NCBI GenBank assembly: GCA_964590755.1
Contig: CAZPYK010000004.1
Coordinates: 1-64,000 of the forward strand
From: CAG-390 sp964590755
GTDB lineage: Bacteria > Bacillota > Clostridia > Oscillospirales > CAG-272
DNA length: 64,000 bases
Direction of reading: 5' to 3'
Shown: in pieces, positions 34,417-43,702 of the stretch
Layout: every line of letters starts with the position of its first letter
How positions within the stretch are numbered: position 1 is the first letter of the stretch
Made by a program: the position numbers and the translations under genes
The notes under the pieces: model-generated
Seen by the model: the letters and a program-made list of their open reading frames with translations, nothing else
What the model was told of the DNA's origin: nothing
Databases searched by the model: none

Positions 34417-37400
34417 ATGAAAAGAATATTAGCAGCACTCTTGACTGTTGTGTTACTTCTCGGTACGCTGACGGTGAGTATCTCCGCAAAGAAGATCACT
34501 CCGGTCTACGAGGTCGATGATCAGACCAAAAAGGATACCGAAGAGATCGATTACGAGAAGACTCTCGAAAAATACCTCACAACAGAATTTACCTCTCCCG
34601 AGGAAAAGCTCGCGGAGATGGATCTTATGTACGAAAAAGAAGGGTATCAGCTCTGGGTGGATACGTTCACAGGAGAGGTCGCCACAAAGGATACAAAGAG
34701 CGGTCAGATACTTTTCTCCAACCCCTATGATGTTTATTCCTCGGGGTCCGACTCCGTGAAAAAGCAGTTGCTTTCTCAGATCGTTGTCAAATATACCGAC
34801 AATGATACCGAAAAGTACATGTACAGCTTCACCGAGGCTGCACAGCGCGGACAGATCAAGTTCAAGAACATCAAAAACGGTATTCGTGTTGAATACACCA
34901 TCGGACGCGAGGAGAGCCGTACGCTCGTTCCCAAGCGCATCCTTAAGGAAAGACTTGAGGACTATATCCTCGACACCTTCGCGGCGGAAATAAACTCCAG
35001 ATCCCGCGAGATGGCGGAAAGAGGCGAAGCAAACACCAACCTCTGCTATTCGCCGGATGACGGCGAGACCTGGTACGCAAAGGTTACCGGCGAGTACACG
35101 ATCAACGGTGAGAAGATCTCCCTTGTGAAGGACGAAAAACTCAGCGGCCCCGTGCTCGTCAGCGAGGTCAACTGGCGCGATTACTATCAGGAATCTCTTT
35201 ACACCAAGATCATTACCGAATCCGGTAACAACGAATGGTTCCAGTTCAACAAGCTTCGTGCAAACTACAACCGTAAGGATCTGAACGAGGCCGATACCGA
35301 ATCCTTGAAAAACGAGATGATGCTCCAGTACCCCATAACCAAGGAGCATGCGATCTACGTCTTCTCGCCCGACGCCACGCTGACCGAGACGCTTGCGATC
35401 GAGGCGCTGATCAAGACCTATGTTCCTCAGTACACATTCGAGGATCTGGATCAAGATCACCTCGATGCGGGCTACGACAGCGACGGCGATAAGGCTCCCG
35501 CGCTTTTCAAGCTTGCTCTTGAGTATACTCTTGACGAGCTGGGTATGAGCGTTCGTGTTCCCGTTAACGGCTTGCGCTTCAACGAGACACTGTATCAGCT
35601 CACCTACATCAGCGTTCTTCCTTATATGGGAGCCGGCGCAAACTATTATCTCAAGGATAAGACCGATACATTTACCGGTTACAACTTCTTCCCGGACGGT
35701 TCCGGTTCGCTCTTCCGTCACGAGGAGCTGAACACCACGGGCTCTACCATCATAAACGGTAAGGTCTACGGAGCCGACTATGCTTATCACACCATTTCCG
35801 GAAGCCACCAGGAGGTCATAAGATATCCTGTTTTCGGAATCGTCACTAACTATCACGAAAATCGCACCGAGACGCAGTTGGTTTCGGAGGCCGAGCTCGA
35901 TGCCGACGGAAACGTGCTGACCGAGGCGGTATACGAGAAGGTGGATGTGACCTATACCGAGGATCGCGGCTTTGTTGCGATCATCGAGGAGGGTGACTCG
36001 CTTGCGACCATATCCACCAACCACTCAGGCAACGTCCATAAGTACAACTATATGGAAATGCAGTTCTATCCCAGACCGAAGGACACTATGAACCTTGCGA
36101 ACATCATCTCGGTCGGTTCGAACGCGCCGTGGACGGTCGTTTCCTCGCGTAAATATGTCGGAAACTACAAGATCCGCTACATCATGCTGACCGACGAGAA
36201 GATCGCCGAGGAGAAGGGACTTGAAAACACCTACGAGCCCACATGGATGGGAATGGCGACCGCTTATCGTGATTATCTCGTAAAGCAGGGCGAACTCACT
36301 CCTCTTACCGAGGATGACGTGGACGAGGATCTTCCGCTTTACCTGCAGACATTCGGTACGCTTGAGACGGTCGAAAAGATACTGTCGATTCCCGTGAATG
36401 TCATGACTCCGCTTACAAGTTTTGAAAATGTCAAGACGATATATGACGAGCTTGCCGCGGAAGGAATAAGCAATGTTAAATTCAGACTGACCGGCTACGC
36501 CAACGGCGGTATGTACAGCAGCATGCCGTACAACCTTAAGTGGGAGAACTCGGTTGGCGGAAAGAGCGGATACGAGGATCTTGTCGAATATGCCAACGAA
36601 AAGGACTTCGGCATCTTCCCGGATTTCGACTTCGTGTACGCTCGCGCAAGCCAGGATTCCTGGTTTGACGGTCTGTCGCTCAGAAAGCATGCGGTCAAGA
36701 GTATAAACGACCAGTACATGTCGAAGAGATATTACAGTGCGACCAAGCAGACCTTTGTGGGTCGCTATGAGCTGGCTATCTCGCCCGCGTACTTCGACCA
36801 CTTCTACAGCAAGCTTTCCGAGAACCTGCTTAAGTACTATCCCGAGGGCTACAAGACCGGCATATCGGTCGCAACGCTCGGTACCGACCTCAACTCCGAC
36901 TTTGATACCGACGAGCCCTACAACCGCGCCGACTCGCAGGAGTACACCGAGGACATCTTTAACAAGCTGTCAAACGATTACAGCGAGGTCATGACCGACG
37001 GCGCGAACGCTTATGCATGGAAGTATGTTGATTACATCATGAATGTTCCGCTGGATTCCAGCCGATTCAACAAGTCCAGCAACGCGGTACCGTTCATCGG
37101 AGTTGTGCTTCACAGCTTTGTACAGATGGCAGGCTCGCCCATCAACATGGAGGGCAACATCGCGTACAGCTTCTTGAAGGCTATCGAGAACGGCGCAAGC
37201 ATAAGCTTTACCATCTGCTACCAGAATTACGAAAAGCTTAAAGAGGATTATCAGCTGAGCCAGTATTACTCTGTGCGCTATGATATCCTTAAGGAAGATA
37301 TCGTAAAATATTACAACAAGCTCAACGAGCTTACTCGCGATCTCCAGCTTCTGAAGATCACCGATCATGAGTTCCTTGTCGGCGAGCGTATTCCCGACGC

Positions 37401-38913
37401 GGATGAGATCGAGGCGGATCTTAAGGCACTTGAGGAAGCGGCAAAGGCTGAGGCCGAAGCAGCTCAGAAGAAGCTTGAAGATGAGCTTCGCCAGAAGGCG
37501 CTTTCCGGACGTATCGATGCCGTTACAACCGCACAGGATGCGCTTACCGCTATCAAGAACAGCTACTACGGAACCGGTGCGGTGCTTGATGCGACCACCG
37601 GACGTACAGACCGCGGTCTGTTCGATCAGCTTGACACCGTTACTCAGTATGTCAACGATTACAAGCAGGCAGTGATCGACGCGGAGAAGTACAGCGCGGA
37701 GATCGAAACGACTACCGCGGCTGCCGAGCTTACCGCAAAGACTCTTGCCGAGAAGGCCGAGACGCTCAGCGCTGCTAAGACGCTTTACGAGAACGACAAC
37801 AATAAGTCAACCGCGGCGCTTGACACGGCTCTTACAAAGGCTCAGAAAGAGTATGACGACAGCTTGACCGCTCTTGATACCCGCAAGACGGCATATGAGG
37901 AGCTTTACAATGCGGCTGCCGATGATATCAAGGCACTTTGCGATGCATATATTGCAATTTACGCCGATTATCTCAGCGCACTTGCCGATTACAATGCCGC
38001 CAAGAGCTTGAAGGATACCGATCCCGAGGCTTACAATGCGGCATACAACAAGTTTGCCGCGGCTCAGACATCCGCGAATGATGCGGTTAAGCCGATACGT
38101 GATGCCGACTCCAAGCTTTATTCCGCGATCTACTCCTACATGCAGCAGTCCTCCACCGTGAGCACCAAGCTTGCCAACCGCGATACCGCGCAGGCCGCGT
38201 ACGACGCCGCCGAGAACAAGACGCAGTATGAGGCTGACAAGGCTGTATACGAAGCCGCACAGGCAGAGTATGATCTCGCCAAGGAAGCGGACGACGCGGC
38301 AAACCAAGCCAAGAAGGACGCATCTTCGAACTACAGCAGTGCCGTGACCGCACAGTCCAACGCAAAGCGCAAGACCTCCGGTCAGGTCAACTCGATCAAC
38401 AGCATCATAAAGAAGATCGACAATCAGAGACAGGCTGCTCTTAAGGCGGCGGACAATGCCGCTTATGCAGCGGAGATCCTGATTCCCGATCCTCAATATT
38501 CCGCCGAATTCAAGGCAGACGTACAGAACTCCAAGGATGAGTCGGCAAAGCTTGCCGTCGAAGTCTCCGAGCTCTTCGCACAGGCTCGCGAGCTTGTGGC
38601 TCAGTGCTACACGATAGCCTCCGAACTTGTGGAAAAGATCCCCGAGCTGCCTTCGATCGAGATCACGACGACCACAACCACGACCACCACGACCACCACC
38701 GATACTACCGAAGAGGGCGGTAAGACCAAGTATACCGACGACAGCGGCAGCATCGTTAAGGTGACATACGAAAACGGTGTGTACTTCATTTTGAACTACA
38801 ACTTCTTTGATGTAAGCGTTACGGTCGACGGTGTTACACACGAGATCGCCAAAAACGGCGGTGTCAAGGTCAACGCCGACGGAACATTCACTTACTTCAC
38901 AGTAATCGATTAA
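34417..38913 (+). CDS. Giant secreted DUF5696-like protein with coiled-coil insertion
   Basis: Protein of 1498 aa. AAGGTGA at 34402-34408 favours the ATG at 34417 over the GTG at 34405. A signal peptide with cleavage near SISA (residue 24) and no lipobox or sorting signal predicts release or non-covalent retention. Residues about 60-640 are mostly beta-rich (YQLWVDTFTGEVATKDTKSG; YNFFPDGSGSLFRHEE). About 650-990 looks like a TIM barrel of the glycoside-hydrolase kind (GISNVKFRLTGYANGG; FGIFPDFDFVYA; AYAWKYVDYIM; NIAYSFLKAIENGASISFTI) and resembles DUF5696. From about 995 to 1410 is an Ala/Lys-rich coiled coil. A tract of twelve Thr (about 1417-1428) leads to a small C-terminal beta domain (VKVTYENGVYFILNYN). 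Catalytic residues cannot be named. A role in cleaving or holding a glycan is inferred from fold and operon. Confidence 0.8.
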   Translation: MKRILAALLTVVLLLGTLTVSISAKKITPVYEVDDQTKKDTEEIDYEKTLEKYLTTEFTSPEEKLAEMDLMYEKEGYQLWVDTFTGEVATKDTKSGQILFSNPYDVYSSGSDSVKKQLLSQIVVKYTDNDTEKYMYSFTEAAQRGQIKFKNIKNGIRVEYTIGREESRTLVPKRILKERLEDYILDTFAAEINSRSREMAERGEANTNLCYSPDDGETWYAKVTGEYTINGEKISLVKDEKLSGPVLVSEVNWRDYYQESLYTKIITESGNNEWFQFNKLRANYNRKDLNEADTESLKNEMMLQYPITKEHAIYVFSPDATLTETLAIEALIKTYVPQYTFEDLDQDHLDAGYDSDGDKAPALFKLALEYTLDELGMSVRVPVNGLRFNETLYQLTYISVLPYMGAGANYYLKDKTDTFTGYNFFPDGSGSLFRHEELNTTGSTIINGKVYGADYAYHTISGSHQEVIRYPVFGIVTNYHENRTETQLVSEAELDADGNVLTEAVYEKVDVTYTEDRGFVAIIEEGDSLATISTNHSGNVHKYNYMEMQFYPRPKDTMNLANIISVGSNAPWTVVSSRKYVGNYKIRYIMLTDEKIAEEKGLENTYEPTWMGMATAYRDYLVKQGELTPLTEDDVDEDLPLYLQTFGTLETVEKILSIPVNVMTPLTSFENVKTIYDELAAEGISNVKFRLTGYANGGMYSSMPYNLKWENSVGGKSGYEDLVEYANEKDFGIFPDFDFVYARASQDSWFDGLSLRKHAVKSINDQYMSKRYYSATKQTFVGRYELAISPAYFDHFYSKLSENLLKYYPEGYKTGISVATLGTDLNSDFDTDEPYNRADSQEYTEDIFNKLSNDYSEVMTDGANAYAWKYVDYIMNVPLDSSRFNKSSNAVPFIGVVLHSFVQMAGSPINMEGNIAYSFLKAIENGASISFTICYQNYEKLKEDYQLSQYYSVRYDILKEDIVKYYNKLNELTRDLQLLKITDHEFLVGERIPDADEIEADLKALEEAAKAEAEAAQKKLEDELRQKALSGRIDAVTTAQDALTAIKNSYYGTGAVLDATTGRTDRGLFDQLDTVTQYVNDYKQAVIDAEKYSAEIETTTAAAELTAKTLAEKAETLSAAKTLYENDNNKSTAALDTALTKAQKEYDDSLTALDTRKTAYEELYNAAADDIKALCDAYIAIYADYLSALADYNAAKSLKDTDPEAYNAAYNKFAAAQTSANDAVKPIRDADSKLYSAIYSYMQQSSTVSTKLANRDTAQAAYDAAENKTQYEADKAVYEAAQAEYDLAKEADDAANQAKKDASSNYSSAVTAQSNAKRKTSGQVNSINSIIKKIDNQRQAALKAADNAAYAAEILIPDPQYSAEFKADVQNSKDESAKLAVEVSELFAQARELVAQCYTIASELVEKIPELPSIEITTTTTTTTTTTTDTTEEGGKTKYTDDSGSIVKVTYENGVYFILNYNFFDVSVTVDGVTHEIAKNGGVKVNADGTFTYFTVID
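38662..38703 (+). repeat. ACN-codon tract encoding twelve Thr
   Basis: A short trinucleotide tract of ACG/ACC/ACA codons encodes the Thr linker between the coiled coil and the C-terminal domain of the DUF5696-like protein. Mixed third bases argue that selection keeps the Thr run rather than recent slippage. Confidence 0.6.
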
Positions 38914-38929
38914 AAGGGAGGTGCTTTAA

Positions 38930-39919
38930 GTGACAAACGATATTCAGATCAAAAATACAATAAGCACCAAGGGCGGAAAAGCCAAGCAGAAAAAACGTAA
39001 GATAGCTTCGCTTGATAAGCGCAAGGCGCGTTCGGGATGGATCTTCGTGCTTCCGTTCGTTATCGGATTCGTGCTTATCTATCTGCCCGTTCTCGTCGAT
39101 TCGGTCAAATACAGCTTTTCGCGCATAAGCATCCAAAGCGGCGGCGGACAGATCACAGAGTTTGTCGGATGGCTGAACTACAGAGAAGCGCTTTTCGACA
39201 ACGCCGACTTTGCCCAGGTGCTCGTGCTCGGTATAGAGGAGCTGTTATTTGACATTCCCGCGATAATCATATTCTCGCTGTTCATGGCGGTGCTTCTGAA
39301 TCAGAAGATGGCGGGCCGCGCGGTCTTCCGTGCGATATTCTTCATTCCCGTTATCCTTTCAACGGGTCTGATGGAATCCATCAACGCTCAGAACATTATA
39401 GCCGAATACGGCGAGGATGCCGATGGTATCAACGACGGTTCGGGCCAAAGTGCAACTGCGGACCTTGTTTCGGCGATCGACATAGAGTATTTGTTCTCAA
39501 ATATGAAGGTCGGTACCGGAATAGTTGAATATGTTGCCACCGCGATAAACAACATTTATGACATAGTTAACCGTTCGGGCGTTCAGATGCTGATATTCCT
39601 TGCGGGACTTCAGTCCATCTCTCCCGCGATATACGAGTCCTGCCAGATCGACGGTGCCTCCAGCTGGGAGACCTTCTGGAAGATAACCTTCCCGATGATA
39701 AGCCCGATGATCTTGGTGAACGGTGTGTATACGATAATCGACTCGTTTACCACAGATTCGAACTCGGTCATGAAGTTTATTGCAACCGAATATACACAGA
39801 CAAACGGTAACGTTATCAGCTCAGCGATGTCGTGGGTATACTTCCTCATCGTTATAGTGATCGTAGGACTTGCAGCCGCAATATTCTCCGGCTTCATATT
39901 CTACCAGAAGAAGGATTGA
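38930..39919 (+). CDS. Sugar ABC transporter permease, MalF-type (pair 2) with loop insertion
   Basis: Permease of 329 aa. The start is GTG at 38930, supported by AAGGGAGG at 38914-38921 with seven to eight bases spacing. A Lys-rich cytoplasmic N-terminus of about 35 residues precedes six membrane segments. The EAA loop reads YESCQIDGASSWETFWKITF at about 234-253. Between the third and fourth segments lies an extra extracytoplasmic stretch of about 50 residues (157-210, including EYGEDADGINDGSG and IDIEYLFSNMKVGTG) absent from ordinary MalF-type subunits. It follows the giant secreted protein by 16 nt, so both belong to one operon, and the loop may contact that protein or the binding protein. 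Confidence 0.85.
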   Translation: MTNDIQIKNTISTKGGKAKQKKRKIASLDKRKARSGWIFVLPFVIGFVLIYLPVLVDSVKYSFSRISIQSGGGQITEFVGWLNYREALFDNADFAQVLVLGIEELLFDIPAIIIFSLFMAVLLNQKMAGRAVFRAIFFIPVILSTGLMESINAQNIIAEYGEDADGINDGSGQSATADLVSAIDIEYLFSNMKVGTGIVEYVATAINNIYDIVNRSGVQMLIFLAGLQSISPAIYESCQIDGASSWETFWKITFPMISPMILVNGVYTIIDSFTTDSNSVMKFIATEYTQTNGNVISSAMSWVYFLIVIVIVGLAAAIFSGFIFYQKKD

Positions 39920-39934
39920 AAGGGGGACGGATAG

Positions 39935-41059
39935 ATGAACAACGTACAGGAAACTCCGCGTGTTAAAAGAGAGTCCAAAAACAGGATCCGTGTTGAATTC
40001 GAAAGAACTCCGCTCAAGGATCGTCTGAAAGCCAAATTCATCAATGCCGCGTTTATCGGCAACGTGATATGGTATATCTTCCGCCTCGTCCTTTTGGTGG
40101 GTATCTCGTATATCGTGCTTTACCCCTTCTTCTCGATGATAGCGGGCTCGTTCATGACCCCCGAGGACTTTGTTGACGTTACGGTAAGGCTCATCCCCAA
40201 ACACTTCACTCTCGATATCTACAAGGCCATCCTTGCAAACGGATATTGGGAGGCATTCGGCAACACGCTGCTGCTCTCCGCCTCCACGGCGCTGATCCAG
40301 ACCTTCATTTGTACCTTGATAGGATACGGTTTTGCCAAGTTCAAATTCAAGGGCTCGAAGTTCGTGTTCCTTGCCGTTATGCTGACGATGATCATACCTC
40401 ACCAGACGCTTCAGCTCTCGCTCTTCATGAAGTTCCGTTACTTTGATGTGCTCGGGATAACACATTTGATCTCCGGTCATGCTTCCGTGGGCATCGAATG
40501 GATCGACAATATCCTTTCGATGATCAATGTATTCCCCGAAACCTCTAAGAACACCTTTGTCAAGGCGATAATAGAGAGCGGTGCCATGAACCTCAACAAC
40601 TCCTTCTGGCCGCTGATAGTCATGTCGGTATGCGGACTCGGATTCAAGAACGGACTTTATATCTTTATGATGCGTCAGTTCTTCCGCGGTGTTCCGGATG
40701 AGCTTGAGGAATCGGCGTACATCGACGGCTCGGGTGTCTTCCGCACCTTTATCCAGATCATTTTGCCGCTTTCGGTACCGATGATGATCACGGTCTTCCT
40801 GTTTGCCTTCTCGTGGCAGTGGACCGACGACTTCTATACCGAACTGTTTATCACAAACAAGAAGGTGATAAAGCTGATGCCGGATATGGTCGAGATCCCC
40901 AAGGCGCTTGAAACAAGCTACGCCGGACAAAATATGTATTATGCGGCTATCCGCAATACCTGCGGTATAGTGATAATCCTGCCGCTCGTTATAATCTATA
41001 TGTTCTGCCAGAGATATCTGGTGCAGGGCATCGAGCGTTCGGGTCTTACCGCCGACTAA
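39935..41059 (+). CDS. Carbohydrate ABC transporter permease, MalG-type (pair 2) with loop insertion
   Basis: Permease of 374 aa, longer than the family norm of about 280. A cytoplasmic N-terminus of about 40 residues comes first. The EAA loop is LEESAYIDGSGVFRTFIQII at about 256-275. As in its partner, an insertion of about 50 residues (172-220, including GHASVGIEWIDNILSMINVF) lies between TFKFRYFD-like MKFRYFD and NSFWPLIVMS, outside the membrane. The matching insertions in both subunits suggest a shared extracytoplasmic docking site. It is the last gene of the operon and is followed by a stem-loop. As with pair 1, the ATPase must come from elsewhere. Confidence 0.85.
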   Translation: MNNVQETPRVKRESKNRIRVEFERTPLKDRLKAKFINAAFIGNVIWYIFRLVLLVGISYIVLYPFFSMIAGSFMTPEDFVDVTVRLIPKHFTLDIYKAILANGYWEAFGNTLLLSASTALIQTFICTLIGYGFAKFKFKGSKFVFLAVMLTMIIPHQTLQLSLFMKFRYFDVLGITHLISGHASVGIEWIDNILSMINVFPETSKNTFVKAIIESGAMNLNNSFWPLIVMSVCGLGFKNGLYIFMMRQFFRGVPDELEESAYIDGSGVFRTFIQIILPLSVPMMITVFLFAFSWQWTDDFYTELFITNKKVIKLMPDMVEIPKALETSYAGQNMYYAAIRNTCGIVIILPLVIIYMFCQRYLVQGIERSGLTAD

Positions 41060-41086
41060 TACGGTAAAAGGCAGAAAATGCCTGTT

Positions 41087-41121
41087 CGGGCGGTCAAAAG
41101 CATCAAGCTTTTGACCGCCCG
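41087..41121 (+). terminator. Stem-loop ending the large transport operon
   Basis: CGGGCGGTCAAAAGC (41087-41101) pairs perfectly with 41107-41121 around ATCAA, 15 bp, 27 nt after the stop codon. There is no T-run. A smaller AGGCA/TGCCT hairpin precedes it. Confidence 0.6.
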
Positions 41122-41247
41122 ATATTCAAGAAGGGCATTCGCTGATATTTGCGACGTTTTTTGATGTAAAAAATGAGCTATAGCAAAGAATTCGGCGCGC
41201 TCTTTTTTGTAATATGTTACGAAAGTGATAATTTTTCCACAAACTAC

Positions 41248-41276
41248 TTGTATATTTGGCGAATTTGAGTTAAAAT
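41248..41276 (+). promoter_or_regulatory. Promoter of gap
   Basis: TTGTAT (41248-41253) and TAAAAT (41271-41276) are 17 bp apart. The leader is about 57 nt and ends in GGAGGAT before the start codon. Confidence 0.65.
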
Positions 41277-41339
41277 ATATAGTGGCAATAAATGGTCCGC
41301 TCAAAAACGGACTGACAAAAAAACGGAGGATATTAAATT

Positions 41340-42371
41340 ATGTCAGTAAAAGTTGCTATTAACGGTTTCGGCCGCATCGGCCGTCTTGCTTTCCGTCAGA
41401 TGTTTGACGCCGAGGGTTATGAAGTTGTTGCCATCAACGACCTCACCAGCCCCAAGATGCTTGCGCATCTTCTGAAATACGATACCGCTCAGGGTTCCTT
41501 CCTCGGCCGCATCGGCGAAGGCAAGCACACTGTTGAAGCTACCGATGATTCCATCATTGTTGATGGCAAGGAGATCAAGATCTACGCCGAGAAGGACGCC
41601 AACAACTGCCCTTGGGGCAAGCTTGATGTCGACGTTGTTCTTGAGTGCACAGGCTTCTACACCTCTAAAGAGAAATCCATGGCTCACATCAATGCGGGCG
41701 CCAAGAAGGTCGTTATCTCCGCTCCCGCGGGCAACGATCTTAAGACCATTGTTTACAACGTAAACAACGAGACCCTCACCGCAGAGGATCAGATCATTTC
41801 CGCAGCTTCCTGCACCACCAACTGCCTGGCTCCCATGGCTAAGGCTCTCAACGATGCATATCCCGTTGTTTCCGGTATCATGACCACAGTTCATGCCTAC
41901 ACCGGCGACCAGATGATCCTTGACGGTCCCCAGAGAAAGGGCGACCTGAGAAGATCTCGTGCGGGCGCACAGAACATCGTTCCCAACTCCACCGGCGCTG
42001 CAAAGGCTATCGGTCTTGTTATTCCCGAGCTCAACGGCAAGCTTATCGGCTCCGCTCAGCGCGTTCCCACTCCCACAGGTTCGACCACCATTCTTGTTGC
42101 CGTTGTCAACGGTAAGGATGTAACCAAGGAGTCGATCAACGCCGCCATGAAGGCTGCTTCCAACGAGTCCTTCGGTTACAACACAGACGAGATCGTTTCC
42201 TCCGACGTTGTCGGCATGAAGTACGGCTCTCTCTTTGATGCCACCCAGACCATGGTCTCCAAGATCGACGACAACACCTATCAGGTACAGGTCGTTTCTT
42301 GGTACGACAACGAGAACAGCTACACCAGCCAGATGGTTCGCACCATCAAATATTTCGCGGAGCTCAACTGA
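41340..42371 (+). CDS. gap: Glyceraldehyde-3-phosphate dehydrogenase
   Basis: Cytoplasmic glycolytic enzyme of 343 aa that oxidises glyceraldehyde 3-phosphate to 1,3-bisphosphoglycerate with NAD. The N-terminal Rossmann motif is VAINGFGRIGRLAFRQM, and the active-site Cys lies in SAASCTTNCLAPMAK near residue 157. TVHAYTGDQMILDGP and the C-terminal WYDNENSYTSQMVRT are diagnostic. Length is normal. Codon choice is markedly biased to the forms used by highly expressed genes (GTT, ATC, TTC, AAC). It stands alone between its own promoter and a perfect bidirectional terminator. The usual pgk-tpi neighbours are absent. Confidence 0.97.
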   Translation: MSVKVAINGFGRIGRLAFRQMFDAEGYEVVAINDLTSPKMLAHLLKYDTAQGSFLGRIGEGKHTVEATDDSIIVDGKEIKIYAEKDANNCPWGKLDVDVVLECTGFYTSKEKSMAHINAGAKKVVISAPAGNDLKTIVYNVNNETLTAEDQIISAASCTTNCLAPMAKALNDAYPVVSGIMTTVHAYTGDQMILDGPQRKGDLRRSRAGAQNIVPNSTGAAKAIGLVIPELNGKLIGSAQRVPTPTGSTTILVAVVNGKDVTKESINAAMKAASNESFGYNTDEIVSSDVVGMKYGSLFDATQTMVSKIDDNTYQVQVVSWYDNENSYTSQMVRTIKYFAELN

Positions 42372-42382
42372 GCTGTCGCCGA

Positions 42383-42424
42383 TATACAAAAAAGGATGCC
42401 CGATCGGGCATCCTTTTTTGTATA
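42383..42424. terminator. Bidirectional terminator between gap and alcohol dehydrogenase
   Basis: The 42 bases 42383-42424 are a perfect palindrome with a GATC centre; the GC-rich core is flanked by A6 on one side and T6 on the other, giving a T-run in both directions. It serves both convergent genes. Confidence 0.92.
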
Positions 42425-42442
42425 TATCAGTCGGAACCTTTC

Positions 42443-43549
42443 TTATTTCGAAAAATGTCGGCGATATATCTCAAGCTTTTCTTCATCCGACAGCACATAA
42501 GGGGAGTTGGTGTAATTCTTGGCTCCGCTTATAAGCTCCACATGCTCGCGTATTTCATCCTTTGAAAGGTGCAGCTCGACGCCTGCCAGCGCGGGCAGGT
42601 ATTCCGCAAGCAGTGAGGGCGTGCTTCCGATGCTTTTTGCGAATTCCTCCGCCAGCGCCGCGCCCTCGGCGCTTTTTTGATTATACCTTATAAAGTCTCC
42701 GTGAAACACGGCGCAAGCCTTGCCGTGCGGAATGCCGTCAAGCAGCGTCAGACTGTAGCCGAGCGGATGCGGAAAGCCGGTGCCGGTAATGCTGATAGCC
42801 GCGCCCGCGGCGCAGGAGGCGTAGGCAAGGTCGTCGCGCATCTCGGGAGTGAATTCGTCGGGATATTCGGAAAGCACGTTCCATATCGCTTTGCCCGCAT
42901 ATACCGAAAACATGCGCGAGAGCGCATTCGAACGGGGAGAAAAATATGATTCCATAGCGTGCGCTATGGCGTCAAGAGCGGTGCTTATCGTGCTCTCGCG
43001 TCCGACCGATTCGGTGTATCCCGGGTCGAGAAAGGCGACGCGCGCCCACGCGCCGCGTCCGGCGTAGGTCTTTTTGTGCTTGCCGTCCGGAAGCGTCAGC
43101 ACCGAATATTGATTTGCCTCGCTTCCCGTGCCCGCCGTGGTCGGAACCAGTGCGAGCGGCAGAGGAGCGTGCTTCAGTGCTTCCGCGCAAAAGAGCTCCT
43201 CGGGAGATATGGTGTTGTTCGCCGCGAATGCGGCTGCCGCCTTGGCGGTGTCCATTGCCGAGCCTCCGCCGATGCCTATTACGAAATCGGCACCGAGCGA
43301 GGAGAGTCGCCGCCCCGTTTCGTATGCTCCGAGCAACGGTGGATTGGGCAGGGAGGTGTCGAAAATATCATAGCTTATCCCGCCGGCATCAAGCGCACGG
43401 CAGACATCGCCGAGTGCGCCCGATGAGCGTGCACCGTGCTTGCCGCATATAATGGCAGCGTGTGAGCCGAGCTTCAGCTCATCGGCATGCGTGCCGATGC
43501 AGCCTCTGCCCGATATTATCTTTACCGGTATATCGATGGAAAACAGCAT
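42443..43549 (-). CDS. Iron-containing alcohol dehydrogenase
   Basis: Cytoplasmic NAD(P)-dependent dehydrogenase of 368 aa. The nucleotide-binding GGGSAMDTAKA is at about 94-104, and the metal-binding His block is HPLGYSLTLLDGIPHGKA at about 260-277, both features of the group III (Fe-dependent) family. TTAGTGSEANQYSVLT in the middle is also typical. A good GGAG lies in front of the start on the minus strand. It probably reduces aldehydes, such as butyraldehyde or acetaldehyde, during fermentation; the exact substrate cannot be told. It is a single gene, convergent with gap. Confidence 0.9.
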   Translation of the reverse strand: MLFSIDIPVKIISGRGCIGTHADELKLGSHAAIICGKHGARSSGALGDVCRALDAGGISYDIFDTSLPNPPLLGAYETGRRLSSLGADFVIGIGGGSAMDTAKAAAAFAANNTISPEELFCAEALKHAPLPLALVPTTAGTGSEANQYSVLTLPDGKHKKTYAGRGAWARVAFLDPGYTESVGRESTISTALDAIAHAMESYFSPRSNALSRMFSVYAGKAIWNVLSEYPDEFTPEMRDDLAYASCAAGAAISITGTGFPHPLGYSLTLLDGIPHGKACAVFHGDFIRYNQKSAEGAALAEEFAKSIGSTPSLLAEYLPALAGVELHLSKDEIREHVELISGAKNYTNSPYVLSDEEKLEIYRRHFSK

Positions 43550-43702
43550 TGCTTTTTATCTCCGTTCTTGTTTATTTGCGCGTGAGCTTTTTTACAAAAA
43601 ATATTGTACACCTCAATTGTTAAATCGATATGAATGGATGGCGATGCGTGATGATCGCGAGGCTTTTCCATTTATTTTTTTGCCGATATATTAAAAAAAG
43701 TA

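Noticed and set aside
34453..36024. Minus-strand open frame of 523 codons
   Set aside because: It is antisense to the giant DUF5696-like gene, with no ribosome binding site and low-complexity translation.
38662..38703. Trinucleotide run considered as a phase-variable microsatellite
   Set aside because: The third codon bases vary, so slippage would be inefficient and would keep the frame anyway; it is a protein linker.
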